From Chytridium lagenaria (taxonomy: Eukaryota; Chytridiomycota; Chytridiomycetes; Chytridiales; Chytridiaceae), in the NCBI GenBank assembly GCA_025449115.1, contig JAHLKC010000008.1:62001-126000 (forward strand): a stretch of DNA of 64,000 nt. The letters run 5' to 3'. Position numbers and translations under genes: made by a program. Numbering within the stretch: position 1 is the stretch's first letter; every line of letters begins with the position of its first letter. Below are positions 26,576-36,712 of the stretch, one piece after another. The notes beneath the pieces are model-generated. The model made no database searches. It saw nothing but the letters and a program-made list of their open reading frames with translations, and was not told the origin of the DNA.

Positions 26576-26812
26576 TCATGTACTCCGATTCCTCTCTCTC
26601 TCATGTTTCGCAAAACAATCCCGAAACTTCTTCATTTCATCTTTGCACCTTTCGCCAGTCCTTTGTCTCAAAGTGGCAATCCTGCATCGCCTCATGCTGG
26701 GCGAAACAGCCAGTCCGCTTTATTCTTGCAATGTATTCATCGTCTTCGTCAGCTTGGACACCTTCTCCTTGTGTGGTTGAACTTTGACAAAATCGGAAGA
26801 CTCGGAAGACAT
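26576..26812 (-). CDS. COA4: COA4-like twin CX9C mitochondrial protein
   Basis: Small protein of about 78 codons with DEYIARIKRTGC at the start of its core and two CX9C motifs (C-FAQHEAMQD-C and C-KDEMKKFRD-C), spaced as in COA4/Cmc3 (DWRKC before the second pair). Such proteins are imported by the Mia40 pathway into the intermembrane space and help assemble cytochrome c oxidase. ATG at 26812, TGA at 26576. The reading frame changes twice: one base appears missing at 26761-26762, and one extra G lies in the second CX9C motif (about 26652). Both sit next to G runs, so I read them as consensus errors. The chitin synthase ATG lies only about 67 bp downstream on the same strand, so the two genes must share very compact regulatory DNA. 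It is too short to be a domain of the neighbour. Confidence 0.78.
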
Positions 26813-26900
26813 TTTTTTTGAAGTACTGGGAATTGTTTAGAGGCATGCAGAAAAGAAGATGGCGCAGACAATATAACATAATGGCATATGTCGTTGTGTA

Positions 26901-29309
26901 TTATAATGTATTTCTTCCTGACTGTCGTAACAGATTCTCCCCACTCTTTTCCTCATCCTCGTTGAATAGAACATCGTCTTCAACAGAAGAAAGCTGATGC
27001 CTATAAAGAATAGTTAGGGCTTATTAAACGTGACATAGAGAAGAGATTACAAACCATTGATTCGAGGACGCGTCTTCTTCTCGAGATCGACTTTGTCTTC
27101 TCCCTAATAGACCTCTGAGGTATATTTGGCAATTTAACACTCCAACCCCCGTATCTAACAAAAAGTGCTGCCAGAGCTACTCCCGATATAATGAAGAAAG
27201 TAATGACAATACCCCCGCTAAATATTAGTTAAAGGCACCTTGGAAGTAAGGCTCACGTTATAAATCCGTTACCGTTCGACTTGGCTGGCGGTGTTGGATT
27301 AGAAATCCCAGTTGGTGCTTCTATATTCTTCGTAGGAGACGGAGAGAAGCAGGCTCCAGTTTTACTGAAGGCTAAAATTAAAATTAAACTATGGACTCAA
27401 TCAAATTATCCCTACATCAAGCAGTTCGCTCTTGTAAGGTGTAACGCCGTCGATGTACCGAATCATTCGATTTAAGACATCCAACGACTCTCGAGGATGA
27501 TCAACAGGCGCCATATGGGAACCATTGTACATTATAAAATTGGTGAGGTTACGAGCGCTCTGATACGTTCCAGCTGGTGCCCCATTAATCACCCATTGAA
27601 GAATAGGGCTGTCCTATTCAAATCATTAGGGCTATTGTTACTCTTATCTATATTTTTCGTGTACCTGCATTCCTGTTGCTCCATTCCACGTCAAATTACC
27701 AACCATCCAATTCATCCCAATAACGTTGCAAATCAGATCTTGTCACCGCTAAGACAAAGGATTAGCAGAGTTATGCTATCTTTGGCGGTACGTGAAAAGA
27801 GCAACACGTGTTTTTTCGAGAAGATAAGGGAGAAGCTGTGAATGTTAGTTAGCATCAGCATCCTGAATTTTTGTATACTTTGTATGAAGGAGGACTAGGA
27901 TCCCATGCAAGGGCACGAGTGACCGGAGAGGAGCATTCCCGCCACCTTTCGTCGCTCTGTGGGACATGCAGCGCCTGCCGCACATCACTTCGTGATAGAT
28001 AGCTGTGCATTTCTTTCAAGTACGGTGGCCACGAGTAGAGACCACAACCTCCATCAGGAGTGTCATCGCCGAAACCGAATATCATACATATTAATGCAGT
28101 TCTTGTTTCTAACATACAATTAGTCCATCACTTTATAAAGCTCTCTGCTAACCCCTCCCTCGACAAATCTAAAATGTATTCTAGTATCTTCTCACATCGA
28201 GCCACTTTAATTTTTTCTCCTTGCTCTTTGATTGCAGCCACAATTCACTTTGTCATCTGCTTCAAGGCCACCTAAACTTATTAAAACTCACTTAACAAAA
28301 ATATAGCTCACTGTGTAGTGATCTCCTTCCACAAGATTCGGGAGTCTCAATGAGCTTATTGGCCATGGCATAGTCAAAGTAGGAAGAATACTAACAACAT
28401 CAGGTTTGTAAAAGCGTTATCCAAACCTGGCGTATTGGGTCCATCCATCCACTTGAGATTATGAGGCCACTCAGTTTGTATCGTTGATACTTGAATAAGA
28501 GTAACTTAATATGTCATCTTAAAACAACGGTACCCTCTTTGTGGTTTGAATTTCATTTCTTTGAAACACTGCTTGCGCAAAATATGGGATAACAACACCT
28601 GCAAAGCTCTCTCCTGCAATATAAAGCTAATCAAACGCCCGAAATAAGTATGTGGAAGGATGAAGCTATATACCTCGGCGCGACGTAAATGCGGGAAAAT
28701 CAAATAGAATTTATCCATAAACTCCAAAAGATGGGCGACTACGGTGTCCATACTGGAAGTATATGTCCCAGTACCAATTGAAGAATAGCCTGTGCCGACA
28801 GGCTGGTCCAGAAAAATCACACTTGACCCATGATGCCAAGAATACTCGTTCTTCATTAGGTATTCTCCGTTTGGGCCAGCTCGGAACAGTCCATTTTCCA
28901 AAAACATGCCATCCATTGAAGAGCAACCGGGTCCACCATTAAGCCATAGTGTCTAACAAGATGTTTTACTTTTAGCAATCAAAGCTACCCTACCAATTTT
29001 CGATCAGGGCCAGGGTCCGCAGCCTCTACAAGCCAAAAGAAAAGCTTTGCTTCGGTGGTCTCGTTCACCGTAACCAGACTTAAATCATTGTTAGAGCCGA
29101 TTGAGAAGCTGCAAAATACCCCGCATGCATGATGTGGTTTTCGGTTCCATTTAGTCCAGGCAATGAATCAACATAGAAATCAGCGGCTGTAAACAATAAT
29201 CAGTCTTGGTGTGATTTTCAATTTATTAAATACCATTGGGAATAGGCGATGATGCCTGGGTTTCGGCGACTGCCAGGATCAGGAAGATCCCAAGCAGCGA
29301 CAGCGCCAT
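26901..29309 (-). CDS. KEX1-type serine carboxypeptidase, membrane anchored
   Basis: Peptidase family S10. ATG at 29309 starts a signal peptide (MALSLLGIFLILAVAETQA), followed by DFYVDSLPGL. Then come SSMDGMFLENGLFRAGPNGE (about 28920), the VIFLDQPVGTGYS block (about 28820-28780), the nucleophile motif GESFAG (about 28605), the C-terminal Asp motif (DLICNVIG, about 27735) and the His motif NGSHMAPVDHP (about 27490). A C-terminal transmembrane helix (about 27235-27170) and a short acidic tail ending at 26901 are typical of Golgi KEX1, which trims Lys/Arg from the C-termini of processed secretory peptides. Introns are numerous and short. At the Asp motif one base seems missing (27739-27742); otherwise the triad is complete. 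A vacuolar carboxypeptidase Y is less likely because of the membrane anchor. Confidence 0.87.
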
Positions 29310-30061
29310 GAAGTTTCAAGGCAAGGTCAAAAATTGTCACTAAGTACTGGAATTGATGATAATGGTGTGCTGGAGAGTGTCTGGAGTCTCCTAAGATAAT
29401 ATTTCGATTACGCTTTGGGTAGCGTCAATATTCCACTCTCCCTCTGTTATATTAATTACGCGAATGCGCTTGCGACACCTTTATATCATTCAAACGGTTA
29501 CCAGTCAAGTACCCGTTTATTTAAGCGAACCCACGCGGCCGTTGGACATAAATTCTTGCGAATCATCGTGGTTATGGAAATTGCCTCAGTTGCCTTCCTG
29601 TATACAGACGACTGGATGAGAAAAGTCCATGTTAATGTCCCTGCAACATGATCTAAAAAGATTTTTAGCCAAAAACACAATTTGTCCTCCCTATATCGTT
29701 CGTTAAGACACTCGTTTGCAACGAAATCTTACGTCCATCACGCGTTCTCGGATAATACGTTTTCGACATCTCACACGCGATACTTTCTTTATGAAGTCTA
29801 TCTGTCCAATTTTACATCTTCTCTATTTTCTATGGAAGAATTTCATATTTCCCTTTATTAATTTTCGTACATATGAGCAGGTGCAGAAAAATAACGAAAT
29901 AGCACAATATTCCGAACTATACGGGAACAGATTTGTAAAAGGTAACAGTAGATGCTTCTATAAGGTATAAACAATAAAACAGGAACGTTAGCGCAAAACA
30001 GAAAATAAAGGCAAAGAGGAAATGAAGGGGAACATATGACAGAAAAATGAGCAAAAGAAAC
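29310..30061. other. intergenic region
   Basis: This is about 750 bp between the carboxypeptidase promoter and the end of the thioredoxin-like gene. A plus-strand frame at 29415-29651 has no recognisable feature. Nothing else supported. Confidence 0.4.
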
Positions 30062-30796
30062 TTAACTGTCAACAACCCTTCTCGCGAGCTCCGACTTTTC
30101 AAAGCAATCCCTAAAATCAATCTTCCTTTCCCCCAAAATCTCTTTCAAATACGACACGGGCTTCCCCATCAATTCCTCATATGTTTCAGTGATCAAAGGC
30201 AACGGCACCAAAGTTTCCCCTCCACTCCTAGGTGTAGCTAATTCAGCTTCAGCCACAAGCGCTTCCTCAAATTTCGGGTCAGCAGGGTGTCCCATCCATT
30301 TGACTTTTCCATCGACTCCAACGAGGAGAACAAACGGAATACCCTTTGCGCCGGCCGGTCTGAAGAGTTTGGATTTTGCTTCTAGTTTCGTGTCGATCGC
30401 GACGGGGTAGGCCATGTTGGGACCCATTTGGTCGACAAAGTTACTGATCTTGGCTTCGTCTTGCTCATCAGTGATACCGACAAAGTAGACGTCCTTTTTG
30501 TTGAATCTGCGATCAACGATGCATGTGAGATATGCATGTGAAGTAATGCAAACACTTTACCGCCTCGCCAAGTTTGAAATGTGAGGGATGGTGGATCTGC
30601 ATGGCCCACACCAACTACATACTAAAGTTAGACATATTGCAAAAAGTAAAATTCGGCAGGTCATCTCCACTCACGTAGCCCAGAATTCCACGCATGTAAC
30701 CACCATCCGTCCAGGTTCCACTGCATGGCCTACCTTGACCTCATCCCCCTTCACAAACTTCAAACCCGAAACCAGAGGAACAACAGTTCCGAGCAT
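30062..30796 (-). CDS. thioredoxin/TlpA-like protein with ARMET(MANF)-like C-terminal helix domain
   Basis: Four exons joined by short introns. Splicing the exon ending ...EFWA to the next gives the active-site stretch FWATWCGPCRSTIPHI, a canonical CGPC redox centre. It continues with FNKKDVYFVGITDEQDE, GIPFVLLVGVDGKVKWMGHP (cis-Pro region, about 30300) and a linker. The last 30 residues (SYLKEILGERKIDF-RDCFEKSEL, about 30140-30075) resemble the SAP-like C-terminal domain of MANF/CDNF (ARMET), including the Cys in D-C-x-E-K-S. ATG at 30796; no signal peptide is evident, so location is unknown. Probably a thiol oxidoreductase or peroxiredoxin-like chaperone. It is divergently arranged with the SDR gene, with only 79 bp between start codons. 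Confidence 0.75.
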
Positions 30797-30875
30797 GCTT
30801 CCTGCTTGTTTATTGAAATTTATAAATTATTAATAATTACTTCATATTTTCCCAGAAAAAAAGAACAGGCTCAAT
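30797..30875. promoter_or_regulatory. short bidirectional promoter
   Basis: These 79 bp separate the start codons of the divergent thioredoxin-like (-) and SDR (+) genes. The sequence is AT-rich (AAATTTATAAATTATTAATAA region, 30818-30838) and must hold both promoters. Shared regulation is inferred from spacing alone. Confidence 0.5.
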
Positions 30876-32182
30876 ATGTCCATCGTCACCTCCAACCGTA
30901 TCGCATCCGCCGTCGCCCCCCTCGGCTTCGCATTGGCGTTCCCCGTGCTCGCGCTTGCCTCCATCTACCTCAATTTCATGAAAGCTCGCGGTCCCGTTTT
31001 CAATGCCAAAGGCAAAGTCATTGTGATCACAGGTACCCCTCGACGGCTGAATTATCGTTTTTTACTGATCACTTACAAAGGTGCTTCCTCTGGGATCGGC
31101 GAAAGCCTCGCAAAGCTGTACGCAAAGCAAGGTGGGATCCTTATTCTTGTGGCAAGACGTAAGGAGCAGCTCGCGGCTGTTGCGGCTGAATGTAGTAAGT
31201 TGGGAGCTGAACAGGTTGTGATGGAGATTGCGGATGTGTCTGTGGAGGCTCAGGTGAAGGAGTTTGTTGAGAGGACTGGTAAGATTGTCGTTATTGCGTT
31301 TGAGTTGCTGAAACTTTTGTAAAGGAAAGCGATTTGGACTTATTGATATGATTGTGTTGAACGCTGGGATCAGCATGGGTGCAACCCTTAGTTCGATGGA
31401 AAATATCTCCATCATCAAGAGGATCATGGATGTCAACTTTGATGGTTCGGTGGCTGGTGCGCTCTATGCGCTGCCGTTTTTGAGAAAGTCGACTTCGCGT
31501 GGAAAGATTGTGGTTGTTTCTTCGATTTTGGGATTCTTAGGTGGACCCACGAGGACTGGGTATGGCTTTGTTTTAAATGGTCATGAACTGGCGAGCCATG
31601 CAGTTGATAATTGAATGGCGTCAGCGCTTTTTTACTTACCTTTTTTTATGATTGCCAACAGATACTGTGCCAGCAAGTTTGCCCTTAAAGGGTTCTTTGA
31701 CTCTCTCCGCACTGAAGAACCTGGTCTCGATATTACCATCGTGTACCCCGGTGTTGTCAAGGTGAAAAAAATAATCACACATCGAGTTTTCCTCAAAGCG
31801 TTTGAAACTAACAAATGACTTAGACTGAAATCAACCGCACTCGTCTCGGTAACGATGTTGAAGAATTAGACATGAAGGATGGTATGACTTCCGACGATGC
31901 CGCCAAGATTATCATATCAGCAGTCGAGAGAGGTATCCAGGATGAAGTTTACACGCTTGCAGCAAAGTTTGGTTGGTTTGTTAAGGTACGTTGTCTAGAT
32001 TTTACTTGGTGCCGCAGAGTATCCTCCATCTTCCTCCATTCTTTTTTCATTTTCCATGGACACAAACTGACCCGTTTTACTTTTCTACGTATAAATGTTT
32101 GTCTACACAGGACATGTTCCCGTCTGTTCGGGATTACCTCATGAACAAGTCCTTGAAGTCCATGTCAAAGAAAAGAGTGTGA
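30876..32182 (+). CDS. membrane-anchored short-chain dehydrogenase/reductase (DHRS7/11-beta-HSD-like)
   Basis: Classical SDR. An N-terminal hydrophobic anchor (about residues 10-32) is followed by VIVITGASSGIGE (NAD(P)-binding TGxxxGIG), the IADVS stretch, LNAGIS (NAG motif), VVVSSILGF with the catalytic Ser, and YCASK (Tyr-x-x-x-Lys). Six exons are clear: introns at 31033-31080, 31279-31324, 31560-31661, 31762-31823 and 31986-32110, all GT-AG and frame-consistent. The ORF ends SMSKKRV; the terminal basic cluster could aid ER retention. It probably reduces or oxidises a lipid or steroid-like substrate at the ER; the substrate cannot be read from sequence. No frame errors were found here. Confidence 0.92.
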
Positions 32183-32703
32183 AAGAAAACGTTTTTACAT
32201 ATTTTTTTTTTCTTACAAAAAAGAACGTCATTTATTAATGATAAAAAAAACAACAAAAATGTCCCAAAGTGACTTGACGACCTTCTTATCCCCCATAAAC
32301 TTTATACATTTTTCATCATTAACACTACACAGCTCTCGTCATTAAAGTATAAAGCATAAATGTTGTTGAACATTGAAAAACTCTGTAAGGGACGACGAAA
32401 AAACAAAGGAATATCCTTATGAACAAAGAAGCTATGTCCAAAAAAAACACAATACGAAGGCTTAACATAAAGGACACACGTAATTTTATGTATTAATTAG
32501 ACAAAGAAAAAGGAACATCATAGAAAACGTATAAGAACGAACAAGTTACAATTACAAGTTAAAAAATCGTAAAATTAAGTCATATAACCGAGACACCATC
32601 ATAAAAAAAATGGAGAACCGCCGTTTCAAAAGATAAAAGAGCGCCATCAGAAAAAACGTAAAATGCTGACAATCGTCAAGGCATAGGCGCGGAACTCCAA
32701 CCC
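32183..32703. other. convergent intergenic region
   Basis: A/T-rich spacer between the 3' ends of the SDR gene (+) and the disordered membrane protein gene (-). It contains poly-A/poly-T tracts compatible with polyadenylation on both strands, but nothing distinct. Confidence 0.4.
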
Positions 32704-35624
32704 CTAACCCCACCTACAACCCTCCTCCCCCCACCTCGCCTCCTCCTCCAACTCCTCAACATCCTCCCTCCTCATCCAAACCCCCCGTCTCTCACCTTCC
32801 CACCTCCTTTCCTCCCTCCTCACCTTCCTCTTCCCCTTCCTCTTTTCCTTCCTCTCCCGTCTCACAGGTTCAACAGGCCCATCTCTAGACACCTCCTCCT
32901 GAAAACTCGCAAACTCCGAAGGCGACGCCGACGAAAGCGTCGGTGAAGGCTCTACAACATGAGATACAAGCGGTACTTCATCAACGCCCGCATCAACAAC
33001 GTCCACCCTCGTCTCCTCCGTAACTTTTCCTTCCCGTTCCGCCACCAAAACCTCCACAGCCTCCCTCAACATTCGAATCTCACTCTCAAGCAATGTAACT
33101 CGATGTCTCGCCTTCCGAGCCCCCTCCTCCTCCTTCCACGTCTCCTCCTCTTCCTCCTCCGAAGTCTCTTCATACGGCTCCTCACGTCGTCTCCATCCCT
33201 CCGTGGCAAATCCCAACATCCGGGAAAACCGGCGTCCGAAATAATCAAACTCGATATCGAAATCGAAATCAGCGGGGTCGGCCAGGAGGGCAGAGGTGGA
33301 TGATGACGCACCAACGTCGGGGTTGCGGAAGACGGGGGAGGTTATGGGTTCGCGTTGGATAGGGGTTTCGTCGAGATCGAGGCCTGGGTCACGTTGGAGA
33401 CGTGTTTCGCCGAGATCGAGGTCAGGGTCGAGTTGAGAGGATGGTTCGTCGAGTTCAAGGTCAGGTGTAATAGAAGCGGATGAGGTGATGGATAACATGG
33501 AGAAGCGATTTAAAGCCAATGTTTCTTTTGCATCCCGATACACCGAAGACCCGTCATCATCATCTTCACACACCGATATTCTTGAATCCGCACGTTCAAC
33601 ATCATTGCTAACGTCATCTTCCTCCTCCTCCTCCACATCTCTCGCCAAAGACCTCAACAAATCCCCAGCAATAGCAGCATGTGCATCCCAAAGCCTTTGC
33701 AACTCCTCCACATCCATCTCCCCAGATGCCTTTCGTCTCCGTTCATCGCCGTCACGTCGTTCTTCCATGTCTTTTCGTGGGGGTGACATTCTCATACTCC
33801 CACCATCCCGTCTTCGTCCAACCACATCCATTACCTCGTCATCTTTCCGACGTGGTAACGATCCGATGAATTGTGAAGACTCACTCACATTCTCAGGTGT
33901 CTGAACCCCTTCTCACAACCTCCTCCCGAACCCTCCATCGAGAAGATGTACCCACTTCCACTAAAACGCCCTCTCTCCCCTCTCTCCCACCCCCCTCCCT
34001 CCCTTTCCCAACACTTGCAAGCGGCGAGTAAGGCGGTGGCGGTGTATCCAACGACGAAGCCGATGATGCCGCAGACGACGATAGCATGGTCGGTGCCACG
34101 TCGTCTGCGCGTGATGAAGAAGATGATACTGACGACTCGTCCGTGTCTGAAAAAAACGATGACGATACGCGGGTGGGGTGTGGGTATCGTTCGAATGGAG
34201 TTTGTGGTGTGGGAGGGAGAGGACGTGGACGGCGGAATGTTGAAACGATTTTGACGGTGATGTGGGTGTTGACGAGGTATGTAATGGACGAGAGATGTGG
34301 TGAGAGGATGGGGATGGTTGAGGGGATAAAGGTGTTGATGATGATAATGATAAGAACTGTGACGGCCTATGTGAAGAGGTGGATGGTAACGATGACGACG
34401 GAGAATATGTACGAGAATGGATGCGGTGCGAGGCGAAAGATGTGGTTGGTGATGTTGGTGTTGATGATGAAGATAATGGTGTCCTGTAAAGACGTTGCGG
34501 AGGAGATGACGTGCTAGGTGATGCCGATGTTGATGATAAAGAAGGTGGAGGAATGCGATGTGTTGTCGGGTATAGGAAGATGATGTGGAGTTGGTGGGTG
34601 ATGTAGGTGTAGACTTCATCAAATGGGCATTTCTTTGTTCATGTGTAAAACAAAATGATTCCGCTGACGAAGACGCTGTTCCGGAATCACTCTCAGAATC
34701 CCTCCATTTTCTTAGAGGTGTTGAAGGAGGAGACGCTGGTGGTAACGTCTTCATAGATATCCGAGAAGCCGATGATGCACGTGAAGACGGAGGTAATCGA
34801 TGTGATGAAAGAATTGGGGTTGTCGATGACCGAATATCCCTGTCATCCCTGTCAAAAGCGTCCACAGGTGCCCTCTTAGGTAACGTCGTCATAGAAATCC
34901 GAGAAGCCGATGATGCACGTGAAGACGGAGGTGATCGATGTGATGAAAGAATGGCGGTTGTCGATGACCGTCTATCCCTGTCACAAGCGTCCACAGGTGC
35001 CCTCCTAGGAAGCGTCCTTCTTCACGATGTCGTCTTCGAGGACTTTGACTGGTTCTTCTCCGTTCTCCGCTCATCCGTCTCCCCAATGAACTTATTCTCT
35101 CACGTTGCTGTCCTTCATCAGACGTCCTTTGACCCCATCATACTCATTACTCTCACCAACCATCACCCCCTGTATCCGATCATCCTGCCTCCCCGTCCCT
35201 CCATCCCCCTCCACAACACCACCCACCGGCATAGTTTCCGCTCTCCTCACCCCAAACTCTCTCCCCTCCACAACACTCACACCAAGCGTCTCCGCCCGTC
35301 TCGGTGCATACCTCCACCCCTCCTCTTCAACAGTCACCGTCGTTGCCGCAATCTGAGCCTTTCTCGCTAAAACTCTCTTCTCGCCTTCTCCATCATCTCT
35401 TCAATAAGTAGAGAAGTATTCTCTTCTTCACTCCCGGTACCACCCCCACCACTCACACTCATCTCTGCAAGAGGTGCAAGAGGTTCAGCAACGCGGCTAC
35501 CCACACTCTCCCTCACAGATTTCTCAAACCACATCCACTCATCTCCACCCCCAACTCCAGCATGCGTTGTCAATGTTGTTTTTGTCGTTGGATGACTTGA
35601 AGAATTCAAGTCTTCTGGCATCAC
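32704..35624 (-). CDS. disordered single-pass membrane protein with coiled-coil tail, unrecognised
   Basis: From ATG 35624 the frame codes a Gly/Glu-rich N-terminus, a Val/Glu-rich section (35340-35090), then a Ser/Arg-rich section containing a tandem duplication (34741-35010). A probable transmembrane helix (HAIVVCGIIGFVVGYTATAL, about 34090-34025) follows, then a juxtamembrane Gly-rich stretch. The long acidic C-terminal part (33888-32704) has Asp/Leu repeats and a coiled coil (VTLLESEIRMLREAVEVL, about 33110-33050), ending in Arg/Glu-rich charge clusters. The pieces lie in different frames: one base is likely missing in the run near 33906-33909 (after CEK, before VQTPENVSESS), and another change lies near 35375. 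Between about 34550 and 34120 a His-rich and a Ser/Pro-rich frame are both open, and the Ser-rich frame looks more natural. It might be two genes. Confidence 0.45.
34741..35010. repeat. tandem duplication (about 130-138 bp, two copies)
   Basis: Copy 1 starts GGTAACGTCTTCATAG (34741) and copy 2 GGTAACGTCGTCATAG (34879). Both continue with a nearly identical GAAGCCGATGATGCACGTGA stretch and end GTCCACAGGTGCCCTC. The shift is 138 bp, with a short length difference inside copy 2. On the coding (minus) strand this duplicates the SSHR.PPSSRASSASRIS segment. Confidence 0.85.
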
Positions 35625-36712
35625 CTATCTCTACTTTTTAGCTATCTCGTCCACTGTGTAAAGGAATGTGATGTATGCGTAATAAAATGTTGAATCGATA
35701 GTGATGGCGAGTGACGAGTGATGGATGATGGATGATGGATGAACAGCGATGGTGTGTGTCGTGTAAAAACAATGACGGTCTTCTCGCCTATAACAGCTTG
35801 AAGGGTGATTATATTTTTTTGAGGGATCAAGTGATGTCTTCCTAGTGCGACCATCTCTCACCTCCCTTTCGGAATTTCCTCTTAATAAATTATTCTGACA
35901 TTCCTTCTTTTGAAAAAAAAAACTACGTCAACGTTCAAAAATAAAAAGTAAAATGCACACCGAGTTTTTGTTTTTACAAAGAAACTCTACTCTAAAAAGA
36001 GTAAAGTCCTCCACTCCCTCCCCCTTAAAAACCTCCACTTTATTCCAAATAAATCGGACATAAAACAAACAAAACAAAAAAACATCACAAGAAAAGAGAG
36101 AGCTATGCTCACACACAAAAAAAAACAACCAGAAAATAAGCAAAAAAATGAGGGGAGAGTACCCTGTCCCTCCATCATCATCATCAGCAATAGGTTGGCA
36201 AAGGTAAAGATGGGAAATACACAGAGAAAGAAAAAACAGCTAAATCACCGTATGTAAGGGGAAAGTGTGGCTAAACGTGCGTATTGTTGCGGCAACGTTT
36301 AATGAAAGGGAAAAAAAAAACAAAAGAAAGAAAACACTAAACTGCACGAGAGGCAGTTTTCCAAATAAAGAATACAGATAGAACAGGAAAGAAGAAAAAA
36401 AATACCAATACAAGGGTACCACATTTCGTTCCACAACACGTCCACTCCACCCACAAGAAAAAATATAACATCATCAAGCAACCGTCACCCCATTCTCTCC
36501 ATTCAACTTCCCCTCCCCATTCGTCTCTCCACCCCCTGTCCTTCCGGAATAACCTTCTCGGTCTCCCATCAGGCACCGCAAAACTCCTTTCACTCACATG
36601 TCCTCCAATAGCCTTCTTCCCAGGCCCATTAAAAACCACACTCCGATTCCCTCCCATCCTAAACGCCGCTGCCCTCCTCCTCCAACACGTCCCGACGTCG
36701 TCTTGCCATTCG
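35625..36712. other. intergenic region
   Basis: About 1.1 kb between two minus-strand genes. Open frames at 36337-36786 (-) continue past the fifth zinc finger of the neighbouring gene in another frame and are probably not coding. Short TGGATGATGGATGATGGATG direct repeats occur near 35720. No gene recognised. Confidence 0.4.

Noticed and set aside
33885..34994. His-rich protein in the middle of the minus-strand frame
   Set aside because: The His/Tyr-rich stretch is the out-of-frame reading of a Ser/Pro/Thr-rich sequence. Composition suggests the other frame is coding between about 34550 and 34120.
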